A stretch of DNA of 34,977 nt from Bradyrhizobium sp. WSM1743 (GTDB taxonomy: Bacteria; Pseudomonadota; Alphaproteobacteria; Rhizobiales; Xanthobacteraceae): positions 1 through 34,977 of the forward strand of contig NZ_AXAZ01000080.1 in assembly GCF_000473065.1 (NCBI RefSeq), in the 5' to 3' direction. The notes under the pieces were generated by a model. It was given only the letters and a program-made list of their open reading frames with translations. It searched no databases and was not told where the DNA came from. Position 1 is the first letter of the stretch. Every line of letters starts with the position of its first letter. The translations under genes and the position numbers were made by a program. This document shows, in pieces, positions 21,748 to 29,314 of the stretch.

Positions 21748-23127
21748 ATGTCCACGTTCGACAATCCGTTTGATCCCGATCGCAACCTTCGACCCGGCTG
21801 TGCCTGTGGCCAGCATCGTTCTGCGGAAGAGCACGAGCAGGCCGCGGGGCTGGGCTGTGAGCCCGTCGAGAGCGAGGAGAAGCGCTACGAGAGCGTCGTC
21901 GCTTCCGCGGTGATGCGCGCGATGTTTCCGCAGGATGTGGCGCGGCGCGCGTTCCTGAAGTCGGTCGGCGCATCGACTGCGCTCGCGGCACTCTCGCAGT
22001 TCTTCCCGCTCAAGACGGCGACTGAAGTGTTTGCGCAGGCCGGCGCGCCCGAGAAGAAGGACCTCAAGGTCGGCTTCATCCCGATCACCTGCGCAACGCC
22101 GATCATCATGGCGGCGCCGCTGGGCTTCTATGCCAAGCACGGCCTCAATGTCGAAGTGGTCAAGACCGCCGGCTGGGCGGTGATCCGCGACAAGACCATC
22201 AACAAGGAATACGACGCAGCCCACATGCTGGCGCCGATGCCGATCGCGATCTCGCTCGGCTTAGGTGCCAATGCCATTCCCTTCGCCGTGCCTGCAATCG
22301 AGAACATCAACGGGCAGGGCATCGTGCTGGCGACCAAGCACAAGGACAAGCGCGATCCGAAGGACTGGAAGGGCCTGAAATTCGCCATCCCATTCGACTA
22401 TTCCATGCACAACTATTTGCTGCGCTATTATCTCGCGGAAGCCGGCCTCGACCCCGACACCGACGTGCAGCTGCGCTCGGTGCCGCCGCCGGAGATGGTC
22501 GCGAACCTCCGCGCCGACAATATCGACGGCTTCCTTGCGCCCGACAACATCTGCCAGCGCGCGATCTATGACGGCGTCGGCTTCATGCATCTGCTCTCCA
22601 AGGAGATCTGGGACGGCCATCCCTGCTGCAGCTTTGCCGCCAGCCGCGAATTCATCACCACCGCACCAAACAGCTTTGCGGCGCTGACGCGGGCCATCGT
22701 CGATGCCACCGCCTACGCGTCGAAGGCAGAGAACCGCAAGCAGATCGCGGAGGCCATCGCGCCGGCCAACTACATCAACGCGCCGGTGACGGTGCTGGAG
22801 CAGGTCTTGACCGGCACCTATGCCGACGGCCTCGGCGGGGTGAAGACCGATGCCAAGCGCGTCGATTTCGATCCGTTCCCCTGGCAGTCCTTCGCGGTCT
22901 GGATGCTGACGCAGATGAAGCGCTGGGGCCAGATCAAGGGCGACGTCGACTACAAGGCGGTTGCCGAGCAGGTGTATCTGGCGACCGACACCAAGAAGCT
23001 GATGACCGAGATGGGGCTCACGCCGCCCAGCAGCGCGTACAAATCGTTCGCGGTCATGGGCAAGACCTTCGACCCGGCCAAGCCGGAGGACTATCTGGCG
23101 AGCTTCAAGATCAGGAAGGCGTCGTGA
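21748..23127 (+). CDS. cynA: NrtA/CmpA-type ABC transporter substrate-binding protein (probable cyanate)
   Basis: 459 residues with AGGAGGG ahead of the ATG. Residues 1-60 are an unusual soluble extension with Cys18, Cys20 and Cys37 (RPGCACGQH...GLGCEP). A twin-arginine signal then follows: ARRAFLKSVGASTALAAL with Arg66-Arg67, so the folded protein is probably exported by Tat. The mature part (DLKVGFIPITCATPIIMAAPLGFYAKHGLNVEVV) is the NMT1-like fold of nitrate, bicarbonate and cyanate binding proteins. Linkage to a permease, an ATPase and cyanase supports cyanate as the ligand, as in cyanobacterial cynABDS. Nitrate, a sulfonate or another small anion cannot be excluded from sequence alone. 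Confidence 0.85.
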   Translation: MSTFDNPFDPDRNLRPGCACGQHRSAEEHEQAAGLGCEPVESEEKRYESVVASAVMRAMFPQDVARRAFLKSVGASTALAALSQFFPLKTATEVFAQAGAPEKKDLKVGFIPITCATPIIMAAPLGFYAKHGLNVEVVKTAGWAVIRDKTINKEYDAAHMLAPMPIAISLGLGANAIPFAVPAIENINGQGIVLATKHKDKRDPKDWKGLKFAIPFDYSMHNYLLRYYLAEAGLDPDTDVQLRSVPPPEMVANLRADNIDGFLAPDNICQRAIYDGVGFMHLLSKEIWDGHPCCSFAASREFITTAPNSFAALTRAIVDATAYASKAENRKQIAEAIAPANYINAPVTVLEQVLTGTYADGLGGVKTDAKRVDFDPFPWQSFAVWMLTQMKRWGQIKGDVDYKAVAEQVYLATDTKKLMTEMGLTPPSSAYKSFAVMGKTFDPAKPEDYLASFKIRKAS

Positions 23128-23141
23128 AGAGGTGCGCTCTT

Positions 23142-23256
23142 GTGTCCCGGACGCGATGCAGCACGCAGTGCTGCTTCGCAGAGCCGGGACCCAGTCGTGC
23201 CGCATGGGTCCCGGTTCTGCGTCGCATCGCTTCGCGCTGCGCCGCGTCCGGGACAC
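23142..23256. repeat. Palindromic repeat inside the transporter operon
   Basis: GTGTCCCGGACGCG (23142-23155) is perfectly inverted as CGCGTCCGGGACAC (23243-23256). Inner arms GGGACCCA/TGGGTCCC and GATGCAGCACGCAGTGCTGC form secondary hairpins. It fills the 145-bp gap between the binding-protein and permease genes. In the transcript it could protect the upstream message and so favour binding protein over membrane parts. Confidence 0.8.
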
Positions 23257-23272
23257 GATACCGGGGATATGC

Positions 23273-24118
23273 ATGATGACCACATCCTCCCTCCGCCTCC
23301 GCGCCGGCCTCGTCTCGATCGCGCTGCTGGCTGCCTTCCTCGGCATCTGGCATCTCGCGACGCGCTCCACTGCGCCCGTAGCAACGATGAGTCCGGAATA
23401 CGCCAAGCTGATGGGCCTCACGGCCACGCAGGGCAAATCCGCGATGCCCGGGCCGCTCGATGTTGGCGCCAAGCTCTGGCAGCATCTGAAGCGTCCGTTC
23501 TACGATAACGGGCCGAACGACAAGGGGCTCGGCATCCAGCTCGCTTATTCCATCGCGCGCGTCGGCACCGGCTATCTGCTGGCCGTGCTCGTCGCCATTC
23601 CTCTCGGCTTTCTGATCGGCATGTCGCCGCTGCTGAGCAAGGCGCTCGATCCCTTCATCCAGGTCTTGAAGCCGATCTCGCCGCTGGCCTGGATGCCGCT
23701 CGCGCTCTACACCATCAAGGATTCCTCGATCTCGGCGATCTTCGTCATCTTCATCTGCTCGATCTGGCCGATGCTGCTCAACACGGTGTTCGGCGTCGCC
23801 AGCGTGCGCAAGGAGTGGGTCAACGTGGCGCGAACGCTGGAGGTCGGCACCGTCAGGCGCGCCTTCACCGTGATCCTGCCGGCCGCGGCGCCGACGATCC
23901 TGACCGGCATGCGCATCTCGATCGGCATCGCCTGGCTCGTGATCGTCGCGGCCGAGATGCTCGTCGGTGGCACCGGCGTCGGCTACTTCGTCTGGAACGA
24001 GTGGAACAACCTCTCGATCACCAACGTCATCATCGCGATCCTCTTGATCGGGATCGTCGGCATGCTGCTGGACCAGATCCTGGCGCGCTTCACGCGCATG
24101 GTCACGTTTCCGGAGTAA
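23273..24118 (+). CDS. cynB: ABC transporter permease (probable cyanate)
   Basis: Start at ATG 23273 (a second ATG follows at 23276, MTTSSLRLRAGLVSIALLAA), 281 residues with GGGGAT upstream. It is a NrtB/CmpB/SsuC-like inner-membrane permease with about six hydrophobic segments. The cytoplasmic EAA-type loop is in NVARTLEVGTVRRAFTVILPAAAPTILTGMRISIGIAW. The periplasmic insert after the first segment (residues ~30-70) is typical of nitrate/cyanate-type permeases. It follows the binding-protein gene after a repeat-filled gap and precedes the ATPase by 5 bp. Confidence 0.88.
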   Translation: MMTTSSLRLRAGLVSIALLAAFLGIWHLATRSTAPVATMSPEYAKLMGLTATQGKSAMPGPLDVGAKLWQHLKRPFYDNGPNDKGLGIQLAYSIARVGTGYLLAVLVAIPLGFLIGMSPLLSKALDPFIQVLKPISPLAWMPLALYTIKDSSISAIFVIFICSIWPMLLNTVFGVASVRKEWVNVARTLEVGTVRRAFTVILPAAAPTILTGMRISIGIAWLVIVAAEMLVGGTGVGYFVWNEWNNLSITNVIIAILLIGIVGMLLDQILARFTRMVTFPE

Positions 24119-24123
24119 AGGTT

Positions 24124-25044
24124 GTGACCGACAAATTCATCTCCATCGAAGCCATCGCAAAACGTTATCCGGGCGCCGGCGGCGCGACGACCACCGTGTT
24201 CGAGAACCTCTGGCTCTCGATGGCGCGCGGCGAGTTTTGTTGCGTGATCGGCCATTCCGGCTGCGGCAAGACCACGGTGCTCAACATCCTCGCCGGCCTC
24301 GATGCGCCGAGCGAGGGCGCCGTCATCGTCGACGGGCAGGCGATCTCGGGCACCAGCCTCGACCGCGCGGTGATCTTCCAGAGCCATGCGCTGCTGCCCT
24401 GGCGCACGGTGCTCGGCAACGTCGCCTATGCCGTCAGCTCGAAATGGCGGAACTGGGATCGCGTCAAGGTGAGGGCGCATGCGCAGACCTTCATCGATCT
24501 CGTCGGGCTCACCGGCTCAGAGCACAAGCATCCGTCGGAGCTCTCGGGCGGCATGAAGCAGCGCGTCGGCATCGCGCGGGCGCTGTCGATCACGCCGAAG
24601 ATGATGTTGATGGACGAGCCGTTCTCGGCGCTGGATGCGCTGACGCGCGGCACGCTGCAGGACGAGGTGCGGCGCATCTGCCTCGAGACCGGGCAGACCG
24701 CGTTCATGATCACCCATGACGTCGACGAGGCGATCTATCTCGCCGACAAGATTTTCCTGATGACCAACGGTCCCGGCGCGGTGCTGGCGGAGGTGGTCGA
24801 AAACCCGCTGCCGCGGGACCGCGGCCGCACCGACCTGCACCGCCATCCGCTCTACTATGCCTTGCGCAACCACATCATCGATTTCCTGGTGACGCGCAGC
24901 AAGACCTTTGCCGCCGAGACGCCCGGTCACGATCCACGCAACGTGCCCCTGGTGCACATCGGCAAGCCCGGACTTTCGATCGCGTCCAACGAAGAGCAAC
25001 GACAGACCTGGATATCCGGGACCAGCCCCGGACTGACGGCTTAA
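24124..25044 (+). CDS. cynD: ABC transporter ATP-binding protein (probable cyanate)
   Basis: GTG start at 24124, 5 bp after the permease stop; 306 residues. Walker A GHSGCGKT (about 43-50), Q-loop FQSHALLPWRTV, signature LSGGMKQR, Walker B MMLMDEPFSALD and the switch His in MITHDVDEA are all intact. It is a single-domain NrtD/SsuB/TauB-type ATPase. About 50 residues beyond the ATPase core (AETPGHDPRNVPLVHIGKPG to the end) form a tail of unknown role. The open frame extends upstream into the permease gene, but no family sequence is there. Confidence 0.93.
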   Translation: MTDKFISIEAIAKRYPGAGGATTTVFENLWLSMARGEFCCVIGHSGCGKTTVLNILAGLDAPSEGAVIVDGQAISGTSLDRAVIFQSHALLPWRTVLGNVAYAVSSKWRNWDRVKVRAHAQTFIDLVGLTGSEHKHPSELSGGMKQRVGIARALSITPKMMLMDEPFSALDALTRGTLQDEVRRICLETGQTAFMITHDVDEAIYLADKIFLMTNGPGAVLAEVVENPLPRDRGRTDLHRHPLYYALRNHIIDFLVTRSKTFAAETPGHDPRNVPLVHIGKPGLSIASNEEQRQTWISGTSPGLTA

Positions 25045-25059
25045 AAAGGAGACCCTGAC

Positions 25060-25548
25060 ATGAAACGCGAAGACCTCACCGAGAAGCTGCTCGACATCAA
25101 GCGCGAGAAGGGCTGGAGCTGGAAGCACATCTGCGAAAAGATCGGCGGCTATTCCGAAGTGCTGATCGTGGGCGCGATCATGGGTCAGATGAAATTGACC
25201 AAGCCGCAGGCCGCCAATGCCGGCGAGCTGTTCGGCCTGTCGAAGGCGGAGGTTGCGATGCTCAACGAGGTGCCGATGCGCGGCACCGGCACGCCGATGC
25301 CGCCGACCGATCCCCTGATCTACCGTTTCTACGAGATGGTGATGGTGAACGGTCCAGCCTGGAAAGCGCTGATCGAGGAAGAGTTCGGCGACGGCATCAT
25401 GTCGGCGATCGATTTCGACATGGCGCTCGAACGTGTCGCCAATCCGAAGGGCGACCGCGTCAAGATCACCATGAGCGGCAAATTCCTACCGTACAAATAT
25501 TACGGCGCCAGCGGCAACGTGCCGGAGTACGGCTTCAAGGAGGGCTGA
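25060..25548 (+). CDS. cynS: Cyanate hydratase (cyanase)
   Basis: Converts cyanate and bicarbonate to carbamate and CO2, hence ammonia. 162 residues, preceded by AAAGGAG. The N-terminal helical domain (KREDLTEKLLDIKREKGWSWKHIC) and the C-terminal catalytic domain (PPTDPLIYRFYEMVMVNGPAWKALIEEEFGDGIMSAIDF) are complete. The three catalytic residues have the spacing of the E. coli enzyme (Arg96, Glu99, Ser122): here Arg89, Glu92 and Ser115. It is the last gene of the sigma-54 operon, which gives a complete route from cyanate uptake to ammonia. The product is a cytoplasmic decamer in the family. Confidence 0.98.
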   Translation: MKREDLTEKLLDIKREKGWSWKHICEKIGGYSEVLIVGAIMGQMKLTKPQAANAGELFGLSKAEVAMLNEVPMRGTGTPMPPTDPLIYRFYEMVMVNGPAWKALIEEEFGDGIMSAIDFDMALERVANPKGDRVKITMSGKFLPYKYYGASGNVPEYGFKEG

Positions 25549-25556
25549 GGTTTGGT

Positions 25557-25636
25557 GTCATTCCGGGGCGGTCCGCAGGACCGAACCCGGAATCTCGAGA
25601 TTCCGGGTTCGCGCTTACGCGCGCCCCCGGAATGAC
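25557..25636. repeat. Palindromic repeat after cynS, likely transcript end
   Basis: GTCATTCCGGGG (25557-25568) is inverted as CCCCGGAATGAC (25625-25636). Inside, 25583-25610 is a perfect 28-bp palindrome (arms GAACCCGGAATCTC and its complement). It is followed by a TGTGTGTGTGTG run rather than a T-run. It lies between converging cynS and the zeta-subunit gene and would form a very stable hairpin in both transcripts. Confidence 0.8.
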
Positions 25637-25661
25637 TGTGTGTGTGTGGATGCTCTGCGCG

Positions 25662-25985
25662 CTACTTCCCGGCCTTCACCTCGGCGGCCGCGACCGCGAG
25701 CAGCTCGCTCATCTTGGCGCGAATCGCCTGCTCGGTGACGGCGACGCTCTTGGCGGCGAAATCGGCCGTGATCTTGCGCAGGACGTCGGCATCGCCGGCC
25801 TCCTCGAAATCGGCCGCGACCACCTCCTTGGCATAGGCGGTGGCGGCGTCACCGGTAATGCCGAGCTTTTCGGCTGCCCACAGGCCGAGCAGCCGGTTGC
25901 GGCGGGCCTCCGCCTTGAATTTCTGCTCCTCGTCGAGAGCGTACTTCTTCTCGAAACCTTCCTGGCGCTTGTCGAACTCGCTCAT
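25662..25985 (-). CDS. DUF1476 protein, F1-ATPase zeta subunit (inhibitor)
   Basis: Start chosen at ATG 25985 (MSEFDKRQEGFEKKYALDEE), 107 residues, the family length of about 105; the frame is open upstream but lacks family sequence. DUF1476 is the zeta subunit of alphaproteobacterial ATP synthase, first characterised in Paracoccus, which blocks ATP hydrolysis by F1 through its N-terminal inhibitory segment. The sequence KFKAEARRNRLLGLWAAEKLGITG is the diagnostic part. It is a single gene divergent from purC. Confidence 0.93.
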   Translation of the reverse strand: MSEFDKRQEGFEKKYALDEEQKFKAEARRNRLLGLWAAEKLGITGDAATAYAKEVVAADFEEAGDADVLRKITADFAAKSVAVTEQAIRAKMSELLAVAAAEVKAGK

Positions 25986-26307
25986 GCCTGTTCCAAATCT
26001 CCTGCTGAATGGCGCGGGAGCCGTCCGTTGCGGCGACCCGGCTGCATGCCTAGATAGATAGCACGAATCGGCAAAACAACGGGCCGTTAAGCCGCAGGGC
26101 AAGACGGTATAAGTTGGCGCCGGACGGCCGGATCGATTGTGCTCGGACAGCCAATCGGATAGGTTGCCTGAAGGTTTGGTTCCCGTTCTGTTTCCAAGGG
26201 TTATGAATGGGTTCCCAGCCGTTCACGGCAGCTCCGCTGTGGGTCGTAATCCTAGTCAACCGGAGCACACCAATTTCATGGATTTCAACAAAACACGGTA
26301 CATCCCC

Positions 26308-27075
26308 ATGAGCCGTCGGCGTCGCATTTATGAAGGCAAGGCAAAGGTTCTCTACGAAGGCCCCGAGCCCGGTACCCTGATCCAGCACTTCAAGGACGAC
26401 GCCACCGCGTTCAATGCGAAAAAGCATCAGGTGATCGAGGGCAAGGGTGTCCTCAACAACCGGATCTCGGAGTACCTGTTTCAGCACCTCAACGACATCG
26501 GGGTGCCGACTCATTTCATCCGCCGTCTCAACATGCGCGAGCAGTTGATTCGCGAGGTCGAGATCGTGCCGCTGGAAGTGGTGGTGCGGAACGTGGCCGC
26601 CGGCTCGCTGTCGCAGCGTCTCGGCATCGAGGAGGGCACGCAGCTGCCCCGCTCGATCATCGAATTCTACTACAAGAACGACCAGCTCAACGACCCCATG
26701 GTGTCGGAAGAGCACATCACCGCCTTCGGCTGGGCGACGCCGCAGGAGATCGACGACATCATGGCGCTCGCCATCCGCGTCAACGACTTCCTCACCGGCC
26801 TCTTCCTCGGCATCGGCATCCGTCTCGTCGACTTCAAGATGGAGTGCGGCCGCCTGTTCGAGAACGAGATGATGCGGATCATCGTCGCCGACGAGATCTC
26901 GCCGGACAGCTGCCGTCTGTGGGACATCAAGTCGAACGAGAAGCTCGACAAGGACCGCTTCCGCAGGGACCTCGGCGGCCTGCTCGAGGCCTATACCGAA
27001 GTCGCAAAACGTCTCGGCATCCTCATGGAGAACGAGCGTCCGGCGGGCTCCGGCCCGGTCCTGGTGAAGAGCTAA
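26308..27075 (+). CDS. purC: SAICAR synthetase
   Basis: Phosphoribosylaminoimidazole-succinocarboxamide synthase: joins aspartate to CAIR in purine synthesis. 255 residues from ATG 26308 (MSRRRRIYEGKAKVLYEGPE), which gives the usual length and N-terminus. An in-frame ATG at 26278 (MDFNKTRYIPMSRRRR) has CGGAG upstream and is the alternative. Conserved stretches include KDDATAFNAKKH, VVRNVAAGSLSQRLGI, LVDFKMECGR, and ADEISPDSCRLWD. It is first in a purC-purS pair, with purS starting 13 bp later. Confidence 0.97.
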   Translation: MSRRRRIYEGKAKVLYEGPEPGTLIQHFKDDATAFNAKKHQVIEGKGVLNNRISEYLFQHLNDIGVPTHFIRRLNMREQLIREVEIVPLEVVVRNVAAGSLSQRLGIEEGTQLPRSIIEFYYKNDQLNDPMVSEEHITAFGWATPQEIDDIMALAIRVNDFLTGLFLGIGIRLVDFKMECGRLFENEMMRIIVADEISPDSCRLWDIKSNEKLDKDRFRRDLGGLLEAYTEVAKRLGILMENERPAGSGPVLVKS

Positions 27076-27088
27076 AGGGGTTTTTGAC

Positions 27089-27328
27089 GTGAAGGCACGT
27101 GTCACCGTTACCTTGAAGACGGGCATCCTCGATCCGCAGGGCAAGGCCATCGAAGGCGCGCTGAAGTCGCTCGGCGTCGACGGCGTCGCCAGCGTCCGCC
27201 AGGGCAAGGTGTTCGACATCGAGCTCGCCGGCGCCGACAAGGCCAAGGCCGAGGCCGCGCTGAAGGAAGCCGCTGACAAGCTGCTGGCGAACACCGTGAT
27301 CGAGAATTATCGGGTCGAAATCGTCTGA
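27089..27328 (+). CDS. purS: FGAM synthase subunit PurS
   Basis: Small subunit of the three-part phosphoribosylformylglycinamidine synthase (PurS-PurQ-PurL). GTG start at 27089 with AAAGGGG upstream; 79 residues. MKARVTVTLKTGILDPQGKAIEGALKSLG and VRQGKVFDIEL are diagnostic. It is followed by a strong palindromic repeat, so purC-purS may form one transcript apart from purQ. Confidence 0.97.
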   Translation: MKARVTVTLKTGILDPQGKAIEGALKSLGVDGVASVRQGKVFDIELAGADKAKAEAALKEAADKLLANTVIENYRVEIV

Positions 27329-27332
27329 GTTT

Positions 27333-27417
27333 GTAGCCCGGATGGAGCGAAGCGCAGTCCGGGATGCTATCCGCGCGTGACGCTATCCCGGATTGCGCTT
27401 CGCTCCATCCGGGCTAC
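27333..27417. repeat. Long inverted repeat after purS (GTAGCCCGGATG family)
   Basis: GTAGCCCGGATGGAGCGAAGCGCA at the left is mirrored on the right by TGCGCTTCGCTCCATCCGGGCTAC, ending at 27417. This is a near-perfect stem of about 34 bp with a short loop (GCGCGTGACGC region). It shares its ends with the 15907 repeat. It lies between converging purS and corA and probably serves as a bidirectional terminator. Confidence 0.88.
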
Positions 27418-27429
27418 GAAGCAATTTGC

Positions 27430-28464
27430 TTACAGCCACCCGGCGCGGCGAAACCGCCAATACAGCGCGCCGCAGGCCGTCAGCATCACGCCGAGCAGCA
27501 TGTAATAGCCGTACTCCCATTCCAGCTCCGGCATGTGCTTGAAGTTCATGCCGTAGATGCCGGCGAGCGCGGTCGGGATGGCGATGATCGCGAGCCAGGA
27601 GGCGAGCTTCTTGGACACCGCGGTCTCGTGAGCCTGGCCGACCAGCAGGCTCGCCTCGAAGGCGAAGGCCAGCACCTCGCGCATGGAATCGATGCGCTCC
27701 TGGATGTTGCGGACATGGTCGGTGACGTCGCGGAACAGGGGCTGCATCGTCGCGCGCACCATCGACAGCTCATCGTGCTCGAGACGGCGGCAGACCTCCA
27801 CCAGCGGTCCGATTGCGTTGCGGAGCCGTAACAGGTCACGCCGCAGCATGTAGAGCCGCTCGATCTGCGTCTTGGTGATCGCGTGCGCGAGCACGTCGTC
27901 CTCGATCTCCTCGATCTCCTCGTGAATGCTTTCCAGCACGGGCGAGTAATTGTCGACGATGAAATCGAGGATGGCATAGAGGATGTAGTCCTCGCCGCGG
28001 GCGAGCGCCCGCGGGCAGCTTTCGCAGCGCTCGCGCACCGGCGTGTAGGACGTCGAAGCTCCGTGGCGCACCGAGACAAGATAGCCGTCGCCGACGAAAA
28101 TGTGGGTCTCGCCGAAGGCGATCCGGCCCTCGATCAATTGGGCCGTGCGCGCGACGATGAACAGGGCCTCGCCATATTGCTCGATCTTCGGCCGCTGGTG
28201 GGCGTGGTTGGCGTCCTCGATGGCGAGCTCGTGCAGATCGAACTGCTTCTGCACCGCGCCGAGCAGCGCCATGTCGGGCTCGCGCAGCCCGATCCAGACC
28301 ACGTGGCCGGGCTTGGCCCGCCAGCTCGAGGCCTCGCTGATGGCGATGTTGGCGACGCGGCGGCCGTCGACATAGGCGCCGGCGGCGACGACGCCCTCGG
28401 TGGACACCGGTTCGGAAGCGGATGCGGGCAGCGACGGGATGTTCATGGCTTCTATCCCGGGCAA
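27430..28464 (-). CDS. corA: CorA-family magnesium/cobalt transporter
   Basis: 344 residues. The large N-terminal cytoplasmic domain (VVWIGLREPDMALLGAVQKQFDLHELAIEDA) is followed by a long acidic-basic helix (HEEIEEIEDDVL...). Two transmembrane helices close the protein, with the signature GMN motif at about residues 305-307 (IYGMNFKHMPELEWEYGYYM). The end is positively charged (RFRRAGWL). It is a pentameric inner-membrane Mg2+ channel in the family. An internal ATG at 28446 (MNIPSLPASASEP) is an alternative start. It sits on the opposite strand between purS and purQ, splitting the purine genes. Confidence 0.95.
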   Translation of the reverse strand: MPGIEAMNIPSLPASASEPVSTEGVVAAGAYVDGRRVANIAISEASSWRAKPGHVVWIGLREPDMALLGAVQKQFDLHELAIEDANHAHQRPKIEQYGEALFIVARTAQLIEGRIAFGETHIFVGDGYLVSVRHGASTSYTPVRERCESCPRALARGEDYILYAILDFIVDNYSPVLESIHEEIEEIEDDVLAHAITKTQIERLYMLRRDLLRLRNAIGPLVEVCRRLEHDELSMVRATMQPLFRDVTDHVRNIQERIDSMREVLAFAFEASLLVGQAHETAVSKKLASWLAIIAIPTALAGIYGMNFKHMPELEWEYGYYMLLGVMLTACGALYWRFRRAGWL

Positions 28465-28612
28465 TTCGGGCGGCCAAATCCGACTGGCAATGGCCTGTGT
28501 ACAAGGGCGTTCCGCAACGCTAGCACTGGTAAAATTCCCGTCAAATGGTTATGTCTCTTCACGAATTGGCCCTTTGGCCAGCCTTCATTCCCACCACCAT
28601 CGGAACCCTGCC

Positions 28613-29314
28613 ATGAAAGCCGCCATCCTCGTCTTTCCCGGAATCAACCGCGAGCGCGACATGGCGCGTGCCTTGAGGCTGATCTCCGGCAGCGAGCCGG
28701 CGATGGTCTGGCACGCCGAGACGTCATTGCCTGCGGGCACGGATCTCGTGGTGGTGCCGGGCGGCTTCTCCTACGGCGATTACCTGCGCTGCGGCGCGAT
28801 TGCGGCACGCGCGCCAGTGATGGACGCGGTGCGCGACTATGCGGCCAAGGGCGGGCTCGTGCTCGGCGTCTGCAACGGTTTTCAGATCCTCTGCGAGTCC
28901 GGCCTGCTGCCGGGTGTCCTGATGCGCAACGCGCGGCTGAAGTTCATCTGCCGCGACGTGCATCTTCGCATCGAGCGGTCCGACACGCCGTTCACCCGCG
29001 GCTACAATGCCGGACAGGTGATCCGCGTGCCGGTCGCCCATGGCGAGGGCAATTACGAGGCGGATGAGGAGACCATCAAGCGGCTCGAAGGCGAGGGACG
29101 GGTGCTCTATCGCTACTGCTCCGCTGCCGGCGAAGTCGACGATTTCAACAACATCAACGGCGCGGCGCATTCGATCGCCGGCATCGTCAACGACAAGGGC
29201 AACGTGCTCGGCATGATGCCGCATCCCGAAAACCACGTCGAAGACATCATGGGCTGCACTGACGGCCGCGGCCTGTTCGCTGGCCTCGCCCAGCATCTGG
29301 AAAACGCCGCGTGA
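28613..29314 (+). CDS. purQ: FGAM synthase glutaminase subunit PurQ
   Basis: Glutamine amidotransferase subunit that feeds ammonia to PurL. Start at ATG 28613 (MKAAILVFPGINRERDMARA), 233 residues. The class I glutaminase triad is visible: Cys87 in GVCNGFQILCESG, and the His and Glu of MMPHPENHVED. VPGGFSYGDYLRCGAI is characteristic. The ribosome-binding site is weak. Its last bases overlap the GTG start of the next gene. No purL is in this window. Confidence 0.97.
   Translation: MKAAILVFPGINRERDMARALRLISGSEPAMVWHAETSLPAGTDLVVVPGGFSYGDYLRCGAIAARAPVMDAVRDYAAKGGLVLGVCNGFQILCESGLLPGVLMRNARLKFICRDVHLRIERSDTPFTRGYNAGQVIRVPVAHGEGNYEADEETIKRLEGEGRVLYRYCSAAGEVDDFNNINGAAHSIAGIVNDKGNVLGMMPHPENHVEDIMGCTDGRGLFAGLAQHLENAA

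Noticed and set aside
22261..23472. 403-residue minus-strand open frame across the cyn binding-protein gene
   Set aside because: Shadow frame; the plus-strand protein has clear NrtA-type sequence.
21748..25044. Nitrate or taurine/sulfonate transporter
   Set aside because: The families overlap, but no nitrate reductase or sulfonate monooxygenase gene is present and the operon ends in cyanase; cyanate is preferred, not proven.
25637..25648. TG dinucleotide run as a phase-variable tract
   Set aside because: Only about six units and intergenic between converging genes; unlikely to switch expression.
25557..27417. Repeats as a CRISPR array
   Set aside because: The repeats are single palindromes far apart; no regularly spaced direct repeats with unique spacers occur anywhere in the window.
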